A stretch of DNA of 64,000 nt, taken from Bacillus sp. FJAT-26390 (GTDB lineage: Bacteria > Bacillota > Bacilli > Paenibacillales > Paenibacillaceae). The stretch spans positions 227,569 to 291,568 of the forward strand of contig NZ_MAQX01000034.1 of assembly GCF_001682865.1 (NCBI RefSeq), read 5' to 3'. Positions 24,974 to 33,490 of this stretch are shown in pieces (the first letter of the stretch is position 1; each line of letters opens with the position of its first letter). The notes below the pieces were generated by a model. The model searched no databases. It saw only the letters and a program-made list of their open reading frames with translations, and was not told the origin of the DNA. The translations under genes and the position numbers were made by a program.

Positions 24974-25807
24974 TTAGTCCGACACTGTGCGGCGATTCAT
25001 GCGCCACTGCAGCAGGTTAATGACCAGCAGCATAAGGAAGGACACAACAAGCATAACGAGAGCAATCGCGGTCGCGCCAGCGTAATCATACTGCTCCAGC
25101 TTCGTCATGATCAGCAGCGGGGTGATCTCTGTCTTCAGCGGCATATTGCCGGAGATGAAGACGACCGAGCCATATTCGCCGATGCCCCTTGCAAATGCGA
25201 GCGCGAACCCTGTTAACAATGCAGGCAATAGCTCTGGTAAAATGACCTTCCAAAACGTCCGCAACCGGTAAGCGCCAAGCATAACGGCCGCTTCCTCCGT
25301 CTCTTTCTCCATATCCTGCAGCACGGGCTGCACCGTACGGACAACAAACGGAAGCCCAATGAATATAAGTGCGATCGTAATGCCGATTGGCGTATAAGCG
25401 ACTTTCACGCCTAGCGGCTCTAAGAGAGAGCCGATCCAGCCATTCGGCGCATAGATTGCCGTTAACGCAATGCCCGCTACTGCCGTTGGGAGGGCAAAGG
25501 GTAAGTCAACCAAGCTATCAATCAGCTTTTTGCCTGGAAACCGGTATCGAACGAGTACCCAAGCGATTAACAGGCCGAACACCGCATTAACGAGTCCAGC
25601 GAAAAAAGCGGTGAGAAAGCTGACCCGATAAGAAGCTACGACACGCGCATTCGTGACCGTGCTCCAAAATTCGGACCAGCTGAGCTCTGCCGTTTTGAAG
25701 AAAACGGCAGCCAGCGGAATCAAGACGATGATGCTTAGGTAAAACAAGGTGAAACCAAGCGATAAGCCAAAACCCGGCAGAACGTTACGGGGCTTGGAAC
25801 CTTTCAT
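24974..25807 (-). CDS. cysT: Sulfate ABC transporter permease CysT
   Basis: The second sulfate permease, 277 aa with six helices. The EAA loop is EEAAVMLGAYRLRTFWKV, and FARGIGEYGSVVFISGN is a sulfate-permease signature. The start ATG at 25807 follows GGAGCTGA. It lies 34 bases behind sbp. Together with CysW it forms the membrane channel receiving sulfate from the lipoprotein Sbp. Confidence 0.93.
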   Translation of the reverse strand: MKGSKPRNVLPGFGLSLGFTLFYLSIIVLIPLAAVFFKTAELSWSEFWSTVTNARVVASYRVSFLTAFFAGLVNAVFGLLIAWVLVRYRFPGKKLIDSLVDLPFALPTAVAGIALTAIYAPNGWIGSLLEPLGVKVAYTPIGITIALIFIGLPFVVRTVQPVLQDMEKETEEAAVMLGAYRLRTFWKVILPELLPALLTGFALAFARGIGEYGSVVFISGNMPLKTEITPLLIMTKLEQYDYAGATAIALVMLVVSFLMLLVINLLQWRMNRRTVSD

Positions 25808-25841
25808 GTGAAGTCAGCTCCAGTCTTGTTCAATTCGAGCA

Positions 25842-26957
25842 TTATGAGCCTGGCGTGTAGATTTTGTCAAAAATTCCGCCATCCGCAAAGTGTTTCGTTT
25901 GTGCTTCTTTCCAGCCGCCAAAGTCTTTGTCGATTGAAAGCAACTCAAGATCTTTGAACTGATCTTTGTACTTTGCAGCTACAGATTCGGAAATCGGACG
26001 GTAGTAGTTTTTAGCGGCAATTTCTTGACCTTCATCCGAGTATAGATATTTCAGGTACGCTTCGGCTACTTCACGAGTACCGCGGTCGTCAACCACTTTG
26101 TCGACTACAGCTACTGGCGGCTCAGCCAAAATGCTCAGCGATGGATATACGATTTCGAATTTGTCTGGACCAAGCTCATTGATCGATAGGAATGCTTCAT
26201 TCTCCCAAGCCAGCAGCACATCGCCAATTCCGCGTTCTACAAAAGTTGTCGTTGATCCGCGTGCGCCGGAATCCAGTACAGGCACGTGCTTGAACAACTC
26301 AGCAACGAACTCCTGTGCTTTTGCTTCGTCATTGCCGTTTTGCTTGAGAGCGTAGCCCCATGCAGCAAGGTAATTCCAACGGGCGCCGCCTGATGTTTTC
26401 GGGTTTGGCGTAATGACTTCAACTTTATCTTTAGTTAGATCGTTCCAATCTTTAATGCCTTTCGGATTTCCTTTGCGAACAAGGAATACGATTGTGGATG
26501 TATATGGAGCGCTGTTGTGCTCGAATTTAGATTGCCAATCCGGTTTGATTAAGCCAGGCTCTACGATTGCGTCGATGTCATAACCAAGCGCTAGCGTTAC
26601 GACGTCTGCTTTCAAACCGTCGATAACCGCGCGGCCTTGTTTGCCTGAACCGCCATGCGATTGTTTAATCGTAACGTCTTGGCCTGTTTCTGCTTTCCAG
26701 TGCTTCGAAAATGCCTCGTTATATTGAACGTAAAGCTCACGAGTTGGGTCATACGATACGTTTAAAAGCTCAACAGGCGGTTTCGGCTCTTCCTTTGCCG
26801 GTTCTTCCGTAGCCGTGTTAGTTGCCGCAGCCTCATTGGAAGGCTTATTCGACGCCTTGTTTGTCGCATTGTTGCCTCCAGAGCCGCAAGCAGCAAGTAC
26901 CAGCGCCAAAGCCAATAGCATTACAACCGAACGAACATGAGTTAATTTCTTCATCAT
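25842..26957 (-). CDS. sbp: Sulfate-binding lipoprotein
   Basis: The extracellular solute-binding protein for sulfate, 371 aa. The signal peptide ends in a lipobox LAAC (VLAAC at about residues 20-24), followed by a Asn/Ala/Thr/Glu-rich linker of about 45 residues. The mature domain begins LLNVSYDPTRELYVQYN, and the motifs SHGGSGKQGRAVIDGL and RGSTTTFVERGIGDVLLAWENEA are typical of sulfate-binding proteins. ATG at 26957 is chosen because GGGGTG precedes it by six bases; a second ATG follows directly. First gene of the operon with a 140-base leader. Confidence 0.93.
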   Translation of the reverse strand: MMKKLTHVRSVVMLLALALVLAACGSGGNNATNKASNKPSNEAAATNTATEEPAKEEPKPPVELLNVSYDPTRELYVQYNEAFSKHWKAETGQDVTIKQSHGGSGKQGRAVIDGLKADVVTLALGYDIDAIVEPGLIKPDWQSKFEHNSAPYTSTIVFLVRKGNPKGIKDWNDLTKDKVEVITPNPKTSGGARWNYLAAWGYALKQNGNDEAKAQEFVAELFKHVPVLDSGARGSTTTFVERGIGDVLLAWENEAFLSINELGPDKFEIVYPSLSILAEPPVAVVDKVVDDRGTREVAEAYLKYLYSDEGQEIAAKNYYRPISESVAAKYKDQFKDLELLSIDKDFGGWKEAQTKHFADGGIFDKIYTPGS

Positions 26958-27136
26958 TCCATACACCCCTTTTTTAAATTAACAAGCCTGCAGAAACACG
27001 TATAAGTCATTCGAATAGGACATTGGTGTTTCTCCGTGATAGGTGTTTACTCCGGTTCGTCCGGTCGGAAACCATTATTCCTACCCGTTTAGTTGGTTAT
27101 GGAAGAATCTTACCAGCGAGCCCCTCTTACTGTCAA
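26958..27136 (-). promoter_or_regulatory. Promoter and structured leader of the sulfate operon
   Basis: TTGACA (27131-27136), 18 bases, TAAGAT (27107-27112) on the minus strand. The leader contains a direct repeat CGGAG(T)AAACACC at about 27031-27065, a CCGG-ACGAA-CCGG hairpin, and AGAAACAC/GTGTTTCT arms that pair at distance. TAGGAATAA near 27079 resembles part of a CymR-type site, low confidence. It does not match a SAM-I riboswitch or T-box. The remaining stretch 27137-27304 holds nothing I can identify. Confidence 0.5.
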
Positions 27137-27304
27137 TACTTAATTTCAAAAAACTGATAAGTCCTATAAAAATGCTTTATAAGTACCGCAGTTAAACGCA
27201 ACAAAACCCGAACCGCTGCTGAATCAATCAAGTCCGCACCTAATCTGTATACGCTTTCAACCATCACGGGATAAAGACGGCCGTTTTTTGCTCGTTCTAT
27301 AACC

Positions 27305-27361
27305 TAAAAAAAGCTTTGACCGGCAGTCCCTTTGCATGAAGGGCCAGCCAGCCAAAGCTAT
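27305..27361 (-). terminator. Terminator of dnaB-dnaI
   Basis: On the minus strand AGCTTTG and CAAAGCT form the base of a long hairpin (with inner GGC/GCC and CCCTT/AAGGG pairing), followed by T7. Confidence 0.8.
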
Positions 27362-27367
27362 GTTCAT

Positions 27368-28327
27368 CTATTTCCGTCCGCGCTTGTTCTCGCCAGTTAC
27401 CATTACGACCTCGACATAGGGCCGGATACGGTCCATAATCCGCTGCCCCTTGTGCAGCTCGTCGCCGTCCTTGCTCGTGAAGCTGAAATGCCGCTCCAGC
27501 GCCTCTAGCTCGTAATTGGACGTATAGAATGTCGGTTTCCGCTGCATCCGGTAATTCAGAATCGCGCCAAGCACATGATCGCGAACCCATGGGTTTAAAT
27601 TTTCCGCACCCATGTCGTCAAAGATCAGCAGATCGGTTTCCTTCATCATCTCGACCGTTTCCTTCAGCTTGCCCGGCTCATGCATCAGCGACTTTAAATC
27701 CTCGACGAAATCGGGCATATAGACGATTACGCCGGAATATCCCGCCTTCGCCAACTCATGCAGCAAATAACACATCAGAAACGTCTTGCCTGTCCCAAAG
27801 CGCCCTGCCAAATATAAGCCTTCCTCCTGCAAGCCATGCTCCTTCGTACGGTCGATGTAACGGAGCACCTGGCCCACTGCCTTCGCCCGCTCCATATCGT
27901 TGGTCAAAATTTCATCGGATGAATATCCGCGCTGCAGCGCCTTCTCATCGATATAGAAGCTGCGGACACGGCTGCGGATCTGGTCTTCCGTCTGCCTCGC
28001 GATAAACTTCTTGCACGCAACCTTGCGGTCATACAGCTGTGTAAGCCCGTTAATCGTATCCGAGCTAAGCAGCGTATAATGGCCTTCAAAATCATTCGGG
28101 CATTTATCCAAGCCCGGACAATTGCTGCAATTGCGATATTCGGTTACATATTGATATACCCGGTTTAAGTTAAGCCGAATTGTCCGATCATCGAGATCCG
28201 GATATTTGGCCCGCAGCTTCTCAACTAACGGTTCTGCGAGCAGCTCCGTCAGCTTATGCTCCGCCTGCTCCGTAAGGGCTTGGCCTGTCGGCCATGCCTT
28301 GAGCAGTTCGCCCATTGACTCCATCAT
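27368..28327 (-). CDS. dnaI: Primosomal protein DnaI (helicase loader ATPase)
   Basis: DnaI loads the replicative helicase in Firmicutes together with DnaB and DnaD. The 319-aa protein has an N-terminal zinc-binding helicase-interaction domain, with cysteines C67, C70, C76 and C105. The AAA+ domain follows, with Walker A GRFGTGKT (175-182), Walker B LLIFDDMG (about 231-238) and sensor/arginine residues in the last third (TFYTSNYE, RIMDRIRP). ATG at 28327 follows GGGGTGAGCAG; a second in-frame ATG is adjacent. It lies 15 bases behind dnaB. In Bacillus ytxC-thrS would follow; here they are 25 kb away. Confidence 0.95.
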   Translation of the reverse strand: MMESMGELLKAWPTGQALTEQAEHKLTELLAEPLVEKLRAKYPDLDDRTIRLNLNRVYQYVTEYRNCSNCPGLDKCPNDFEGHYTLLSSDTINGLTQLYDRKVACKKFIARQTEDQIRSRVRSFYIDEKALQRGYSSDEILTNDMERAKAVGQVLRYIDRTKEHGLQEEGLYLAGRFGTGKTFLMCYLLHELAKAGYSGVIVYMPDFVEDLKSLMHEPGKLKETVEMMKETDLLIFDDMGAENLNPWVRDHVLGAILNYRMQRKPTFYTSNYELEALERHFSFTSKDGDELHKGQRIMDRIRPYVEVVMVTGENKRGRK

Positions 28328-28342
28328 CTGCTCACCCCGTTT

Positions 28343-29878
28343 CTATGATTTGCCGTCCAGCTTCCGCGCCAGCTTGCGCAGTTCTTCAAGCTCGTCTGCC
28401 GACACCGTCGATGCGGACTGCCCTTCCTGCACGATAGGAATCGATGGCTTGCGCGAAGTTCCGCGACTGTTGCCTGCGCTGCGCGCGCCGCTCTTGGAGC
28501 CGCTGTAGCCGCCTCCGGCAAAGCTTGCTGCCGCTTCCTTGCGCCGCTCCTTGTCCTGCTCCACCTGCGCTTGCTCACGTACATATAATACAGCCTTCTC
28601 GAACGTATCGATTTGTTTAACGAGCATATTCGAAGCGACTGCGTCCAAAAACGTCTTCGTGACGCGCTGGGCGTCATTCGCGCCTATAACATAATGGATG
28701 AGTACATTAATAACCGGTCCTGCCAGCTTATAATTAAGGTCGATTCGCTCAAATACCCGCTCGATCCAATCCGGCACCGCCCCTGGAAAAAAGCGCTGCA
28801 AAAACCGCGTATGCGGTTCATTTCTCATAAGCATATTGTATTGCTGCACATCGCAGCGGCCAAGCAGCTGGTTCGGAACCTGTAAATAATGCTGCTCCTG
28901 CACTTCGTATTCCTCCGTTAATTCATCCGAATCAGCGGGTTCCTCGGCTGCGATCACTTGGGTGCGTGACAGCGTGCGCTGGCGCTCGCCCTCACGCTTC
29001 TTGTCCTGACGGTAAAGCTGATTGGCGCGCAGCTGAAGCTCATCGACCTGCAGCTCGCCGCTCTCTCCAAAAATACCGTCCTCATCAAGCAAGCGGCATA
29101 TATCTACTACCTCTAAGCTATATTTGTACGCGACATAGTTCACCTGCGACAGCTGTTCCTCATCGCTGCGCAGACGTTCCACAAAACGGCGGTTCGCCGA
29201 ATTGCGAGGGAATCGCAAAATAATTTCCCCGTAGGGAATGCCGGCTGTCGCCTGCGGCGCTCTCGCAGCGGCTTGGCGCGACGGCGCAACCTCCGTCAGC
29301 GCTTGCTCAAGCTCGTTGTCTACCGACTGCATATTAAGCTTAAACAGCTCGTAAAACGGCACCGATATGTTTTCTTTCGTTAATTGCGCGCCTGCCAGCT
29401 CATCCGGCTCGCTTGCGCCAAACGACTCGCGGAGCGAGATAACGGCATATTTGCCGATTTTGTCGCGGAGCAGCATCGTTAGATGCATATTGCGAAAAAA
29501 CTCTGCCGGCGACAGCGGCTGCGCCAGCTCGTATTCATAAATAACATCCGCATTTTCGGGTAAGCCTAGCCGCGAGGTCTGCAGCAGGCCAACTGCTTCA
29601 AGCTTCGATGCCTGCTCGATCAGATGCTTGCGGCTGCGCTCGTTCATTTCCAGCCCAAGCCCAAGAAATAGCTTTCGCTGTGGTTCTATAGAAGAATATC
29701 CGGATGTACCTTCCGCGATTCCGTGATAAAGCTGCTGGTAAAAGGCAATCGCAAACGCGCCGATCATCGGCTGATAGATAAGCGAAAGCATTTTATAGTC
29801 CAAGCTGCTCAACGAAAAATCACGAAATATGTAATACCGATGATGCTCCGTGTACTGCAATATATTATTGATGCGCAT
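28343..29878 (-). CDS. dnaB: Replication initiation/membrane attachment protein DnaB
   Basis: DnaB of Gram-positive bacteria, a helicase co-loader unrelated to the E. coli DnaB helicase. The 511-aa protein has two DnaB/DnaD-like domains, at residues about 5-330 (YYIFRDFSLSSLDYKMLSLIYQP region) and a DDBH2 domain (about 360-430, ending YVIGANDAQRVTKTFLDAVASNM). A low-complexity Ser/Gly/Lys-rich C-terminal tail follows. The start MRINNILQYTEHH at 29878 lies after GGAG at nine bases. First gene of dnaB-dnaI. Confidence 0.9.
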   Translation of the reverse strand: MRINNILQYTEHHRYYIFRDFSLSSLDYKMLSLIYQPMIGAFAIAFYQQLYHGIAEGTSGYSSIEPQRKLFLGLGLEMNERSRKHLIEQASKLEAVGLLQTSRLGLPENADVIYEYELAQPLSPAEFFRNMHLTMLLRDKIGKYAVISLRESFGASEPDELAGAQLTKENISVPFYELFKLNMQSVDNELEQALTEVAPSRQAAARAPQATAGIPYGEIILRFPRNSANRRFVERLRSDEEQLSQVNYVAYKYSLEVVDICRLLDEDGIFGESGELQVDELQLRANQLYRQDKKREGERQRTLSRTQVIAAEEPADSDELTEEYEVQEQHYLQVPNQLLGRCDVQQYNMLMRNEPHTRFLQRFFPGAVPDWIERVFERIDLNYKLAGPVINVLIHYVIGANDAQRVTKTFLDAVASNMLVKQIDTFEKAVLYVREQAQVEQDKERRKEAAASFAGGGYSGSKSGARSAGNSRGTSRKPSIPIVQEGQSASTVSADELEELRKLARKLDGKS

Positions 29879-29952
29879 AGCATCAGCTCCATCCCTTGCT
29901 TTCATCCTATCATTTTAGCATAAAACAGACTGCTTCGGACGTGTCGAAAAAT

Positions 29953-29982
29953 AGAAAAATCCCCCGAATGAGGGATTTTTGG
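29953..29982. terminator. Terminator of yuiB
   Basis: AAAAATCCC and GGGATTTTT (about 29955-29980) pair around CCGAATGA, with T5 on either strand; it is oriented as terminator for yuiB on minus. Confidence 0.75.
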
Positions 29983-29983
29983 A

Positions 29984-30274
29984 TTAAAACATTTTGTAGC
30001 CGCCCTTGCGCAGCGCTTGAATCGCCCATCCGCTTACGTAAGCGCCAATCAGCGCTCCTATAACCGGTATGTAGTCAAAAATCGTGTAATGGGCAAAGTT
30101 CTCTATCGTCGCTGTCGCTGACTTGTCCCATGGCGCCCAAATGCCAAGCGGGATCAAAACGAGAATAAATAAATATATCGGAAACCACGTTGTTTTTAAC
30201 AACATATTCAGAATAAAGCCAATGCCGAACATCATAACTAAAAACAACACTGTCGCTATAAACAATTGAAGCAT
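29984..30274 (-). CDS. yuiB: YuiB-like membrane protein
   Basis: A 96-aa protein with three hydrophobic segments (residues 4-26, 30-46, 66-88) and a basic C-terminal end, RKGGYKMF. The N-terminus MLQLFIATVLFLVMMFGIGF with GFILNMLLKTTW closely resembles Bacillus YuiB, a small membrane protein usually encoded beside the type II NADH dehydrogenase gene. Here the NADH dehydrogenase is 11 kb away. The function is unknown. Start ATG at 30274 after GGGGGG. Confidence 0.8.
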   Translation of the reverse strand: MLQLFIATVLFLVMMFGIGFILNMLLKTTWFPIYLFILVLIPLGIWAPWDKSATATIENFAHYTIFDYIPVIGALIGAYVSGWAIQALRKGGYKMF

Positions 30275-30437
30275 CCAAACTTCCCCCCTCAGACTCTCGT
30301 TTATTAGTTTAATTAATGGCTAGGTGGAAGTCAATTAGCTGCGGACAAATGTCACAAGACCGCCATTTGCTCAGCCTGCCCTCATTACGATACAATGATT
30401 GCAGCATCATTATGGAGCTTGAAAGGGGCATTATTCA

Positions 30438-31184
30438 ATGAGTGAAGCAGCACAAACATTAGAAGGCTGGTACGCGCTGCATGATTTCCGCAGCATCGAT
30501 TGGACCGCTTGGCGCCTAGCGGACGAGAGCGAGCGCAGCCGCGCGCTCGACGAGCTGCAATCCTTTTTGAAGCAATGGGCTTCTGTAGAGGAAAATAAAC
30601 AAGGCAGCACCGCTGTATATTCAATCGTTGGCCAAAAGGCTGACTTCGTATTTATGCATTTGCGCGAGACGCTCGAGGACCTAAACGCAATCGAGACGGC
30701 GTTCAACAAAACGACGTTCGCAAGCTTCACCTACCCGGTGCATTCCTATGTAAGCATAGTAGAGCTTAGCAACTACATGGCACAGCCTGGCTCGGATCCG
30801 ATGCAAAACCCGGATATCATCGCTAGATTGAAGCCTACGCTTCCGAAAGCAAATCACATTTGCTTCTACCCGATGAATAAACGCCGCGACGGCCAAGATA
30901 ACTGGTACATGCTCAGCATGGACGAGCGCAAAACGCTTATGCGCAGCCACGGCATGATCGGACGTCAATACGCGGGCAAAGTGAAACAAATCATTACCGG
31001 CTCTGTCGGCTTCGACAATTGGGAATGGGGCGTTACGCTGTTCGCAGACGATGCGCTTCAATTTAAAAAGCTGATTTATGAAATGCGCTTTGATGAGGTG
31101 AGCGCGCGTTACGCGGATTTCGGCGAATTTTATGTCGGCAACCTGCTGGGCAGCGAGAAGTTCGCAGCATTGCTTCAACTGTAA
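30438..31184 (+). CDS. hemQ: Coproheme decarboxylase HemQ (chlorite-dismutase family)
   Basis: HemQ/ChdC converts coproheme III to haem b by oxidative decarboxylation, the last step of the Gram-positive haem pathway. At 248 aa it has the family's usual length. The catalytic Tyr-Lys pair is visible in FYPMNKRR (about residues 143-150), and a proximal His candidate lies in MRSHGMIGRQYAG (about 172-184). The C-terminal region EMRFDEVSARYADFGEFYVG is typical. ATG at 30438 follows GAAAGGGGC. A stand-alone unit with a strong terminator. Confidence 0.95.
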   Translation: MSEAAQTLEGWYALHDFRSIDWTAWRLADESERSRALDELQSFLKQWASVEENKQGSTAVYSIVGQKADFVFMHLRETLEDLNAIETAFNKTTFASFTYPVHSYVSIVELSNYMAQPGSDPMQNPDIIARLKPTLPKANHICFYPMNKRRDGQDNWYMLSMDERKTLMRSHGMIGRQYAGKVKQIITGSVGFDNWEWGVTLFADDALQFKKLIYEMRFDEVSARYADFGEFYVGNLLGSEKFAALLQL

Positions 31185-31187
31185 GCT

Positions 31188-31230
31188 AAAAAAGTCCAAG
31201 CCTCTAGTTCAAGAGGCTTGGACTTTTTTT
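31188..31230. terminator. Bidirectional terminator between hemQ and the kinase gene
   Basis: The arms AAGTCCAAGCCTCT and AGAGGCTTGGACTT are perfect, with A6 on the left and T7 on the right, between convergent genes. Confidence 0.92.
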
Positions 31231-32213
31231 TACAGGTCGCCCTCGCTTATTTCGATAAATTTTAATGCACTCCTGTAATTATGCTCGACGATCATTTCAG
31301 CCAGCCCCCGATTGGGAAAGCCGCGATGAAGCAGCTTCAATCCGCCAGAGGCACATGAGATATGGTGATAAAACTTGTAAAACAGCATTCGGCTGCGATC
31401 AAGGCGGGCGTTATCCAAATAGGAATAGGCGTCGCCAAACCGAAACTCCAGAAAGCTATGCTCATACTCCACGTCGTAGTACATGCTTCCTTCGAGATCA
31501 ACTAAATAAGGCTCCAGCTCATCATTCACAATTACATGGTCAGGACCCAGCTCTCCATGAATAAAGCTATACCGCGCTCTAGGCTCGATAGCAGCTTCAA
31601 GCTCATTTAGTTTATCGATAAGCTTGCCATGATTAACCTGCAAAGCGCTAATATGGTTAACCGCGTACGCCAGCTGCTCCTTCGCATTTTCCAGCTCCAG
31701 CGTGTGGCATTTCCCGGCTCTGCTGCTGTCGTTTATTTTTCCGAACGCATCCCTCTCCAAGCTGTGCATCTTTGTCAGCATTGTCCCTAATCGCCCGAAA
31801 ACCTTCTCTTGCACAGCCGTCTCCGCATCCAAGTAATGTGCGGCATCCAGCCCATCTATATACTCAACTAGCGCAAAATCAAATGGATAACGATCTCTTT
31901 CCTTATTCAAATAAAGGACTTGAGGCGTTCGAATCCCGTTCCGAGAGAGGAACGCTTGGTTGCTTTCAAATAAATCGCAGCCATACGACTGCTTATTGAT
32001 CAGTTCCGCTTCTATTTCTTGTTGAAAATAGTTTTTGGACAGATCCCAAACATACAGCATGCAAACAAAATGGTTGGTGCATGCCACCTTATAAACAACC
32101 TTTTGGGCACCGCCAAACCTGTTTTCCACGCGACTCACAACATAACCGGCCCCAAGCGCATGCTTTACGTATTGCTGCAAATCAAACAAATCCAAATGAC
32201 AATTGTATTTCAT
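31230..32213 (-). CDS. Aminoglycoside phosphotransferase (APH)-fold kinase
   Basis: A 327-aa protein of the APH/choline kinase fold. The catalytic loop is FIHGELGPDHVIV (the HxD-type motif with Glu in place of the usual Asp), and the metal motif is VDLEGSMY instead of IDxxD. The glutamate in HGE may alter or abolish catalysis, or mark a subfamily. The substrate is unknown, and drug resistance is not implied. Start ATG at 32213 (MKYNCHLDLF) after GGAGTG. It converges with hemQ across a shared terminator. Confidence 0.75.
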   Translation of the reverse strand: MKYNCHLDLFDLQQYVKHALGAGYVVSRVENRFGGAQKVVYKVACTNHFVCMLYVWDLSKNYFQQEIEAELINKQSYGCDLFESNQAFLSRNGIRTPQVLYLNKERDRYPFDFALVEYIDGLDAAHYLDAETAVQEKVFGRLGTMLTKMHSLERDAFGKINDSSRAGKCHTLELENAKEQLAYAVNHISALQVNHGKLIDKLNELEAAIEPRARYSFIHGELGPDHVIVNDELEPYLVDLEGSMYYDVEYEHSFLEFRFGDAYSYLDNARLDRSRMLFYKFYHHISCASGGLKLLHRGFPNRGLAEMIVEHNYRSALKFIEISEGDL

Positions 32214-32401
32214 GGGTAAGCACTCCAATTCTATTGTTTTGCCGGCTACCCAATCATAGAAAAAAAACCAAAAAAAGTATAGACTGTTTCTTTGCCGTTT
32301 GTTATGATGTTGAATGAGTTCTTTATAAAAATAGCGATACGAATTCTAGCAGCTGGAGCGTGTTTCCGGGTGCTTTTTTTGTTGGCTTAGCATCGTATAC
32401 G

Positions 32402-32430
32402 ACAAAGAGCACCCAGCTGGCTGAGCGCTC
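32402..32430 (-). terminator. Probable terminator of the AfuA-type ABC operon
   Basis: GAGCGCTC and GGGTGCTC (minus strand) pair with two wobbles around AGCCAGCT and are followed by TTTGT. Weak T-run. Confidence 0.5.
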
Positions 32431-32441
32431 CTTGTCCATCG

Positions 32442-33455
32442 TCATTTCTTCTGCAAGACTTCTTTCTTCCACTTCGTAATTAGCCGTTCCCGGTTGCTTC
32501 CCGCCCAGTTCATGTCATAGGAGATGACGTTTATCGACTGAAGAGAAATCGCTTCCTCGGGAGGTTTAGCGTCCTTATTCGTGAGCAATTGGTAATTGCC
32601 GACTTGCTTGCCAATCTCCTGCGCTTGCTTCGTCAGCGACCAATCTACGAATTTACGCGCTTCCTCCATGTTCGGGCCATTCTTAATGATTCCAACCCCG
32701 CCGATTTCGTACCCTGTTCCTTCCTTCGGAAACGAAATAACGATGCTTTGAAAGCCTTCCTTGTAAAACTTAATGGCATCATGCGAAAAAGCGATCGCCG
32801 TTCCCGCATCTCCCATCCCGGCGGCACGCCCGGATATGCTTCCGGAATTCGTGTAAATGGGGCTTAACGCGTTCAGCTTCTTAAAGTACTCGAAACCTTT
32901 CTCCTCGCCGAACAGCTGTATGATCGTTGCCAGCACCGTATAGCCCGTTCCCGATGAATTCGGCGACCCCATGGCAATCATGCTGCGGTATTCGGGCTTC
33001 AGCAGATCTTCCCATGACTGGGGAGCGCTAAGCCCGGTCTGCTGCAGCCATGATTTGTTTGAAATAAAGGCGATCGAGCCAATATAAATGCCTGTCCAGT
33101 AGCCTTCCGGGTCCTTGTATTCGGGATCAATCATTCGCGCATTAATCGATTCATAGGGCATTAGCAGCCCTTCCTGCTTCGCTTGCACGAACGTATCCGC
33201 TGTCCCGCCGAACCATACGCTGGCTGCCGGATGATCCTTCTCCTTGCGTATGCGCTCAAGCACCTCTCCCGCGGACAGCCTGATGTAGGAAACCTTTATC
33301 CCCGTTTCCTTCTGGAAGGTTTCAATCGCTCTTATCGCATGATCCTCGTACAATCCTGCATAAATAACGAGCGTACCTGACGATTTGATGCTGCAAGAAG
33401 CAAGAAAGAGGGAGAGGACGGCAAGCAGAAGAGCGATTCTTATCATTCGTACCAT
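32442..33455 (-). CDS. ABC transporter substrate-binding lipoprotein (AfuA/Fe3+ type), copy 1
   Basis: A 337-aa periplasmic-binding-fold lipoprotein. The signal peptide ends in a lipobox LASC (residues about 18-21). The mature part begins LVIYAGLYEDHAIRAIETF and has a VWFGGTADTFVQAKQEG stretch, like the AfuA/FutA/FbpA group annotated as Fe3+ or sugar-phosphate binding proteins. It is about 50 percent similar by eye to the copy encoded at 36248. Last gene of the operon binding protein-permease-ATPase-binding protein. The usual iron-ligand tyrosine pair (YY) is not evident, and a cre site at the promoter argues for a carbon substrate. Confidence 0.8.
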   Translation of the reverse strand: MVRMIRIALLLAVLSLFLASCSIKSSGTLVIYAGLYEDHAIRAIETFQKETGIKVSYIRLSAGEVLERIRKEKDHPAASVWFGGTADTFVQAKQEGLLMPYESINARMIDPEYKDPEGYWTGIYIGSIAFISNKSWLQQTGLSAPQSWEDLLKPEYRSMIAMGSPNSSGTGYTVLATIIQLFGEEKGFEYFKKLNALSPIYTNSGSISGRAAGMGDAGTAIAFSHDAIKFYKEGFQSIVISFPKEGTGYEIGGVGIIKNGPNMEEARKFVDWSLTKQAQEIGKQVGNYQLLTNKDAKPPEEAISLQSINVISYDMNWAGSNRERLITKWKKEVLQKK

Positions 33456-33490
33456 TTTGCCAGCACCCTCTTTCTTTTTGACTCCATTAT

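Noticed and set aside
26958..27110. SAM-I riboswitch or T-box in the sulfate operon leader
   Set aside because: None of the S-box or T-box conserved blocks are present.
31230..32213. Aminoglycoside resistance gene
   Set aside because: Only the general kinase fold is supported; the catalytic motif is altered and nothing shows drug specificity.
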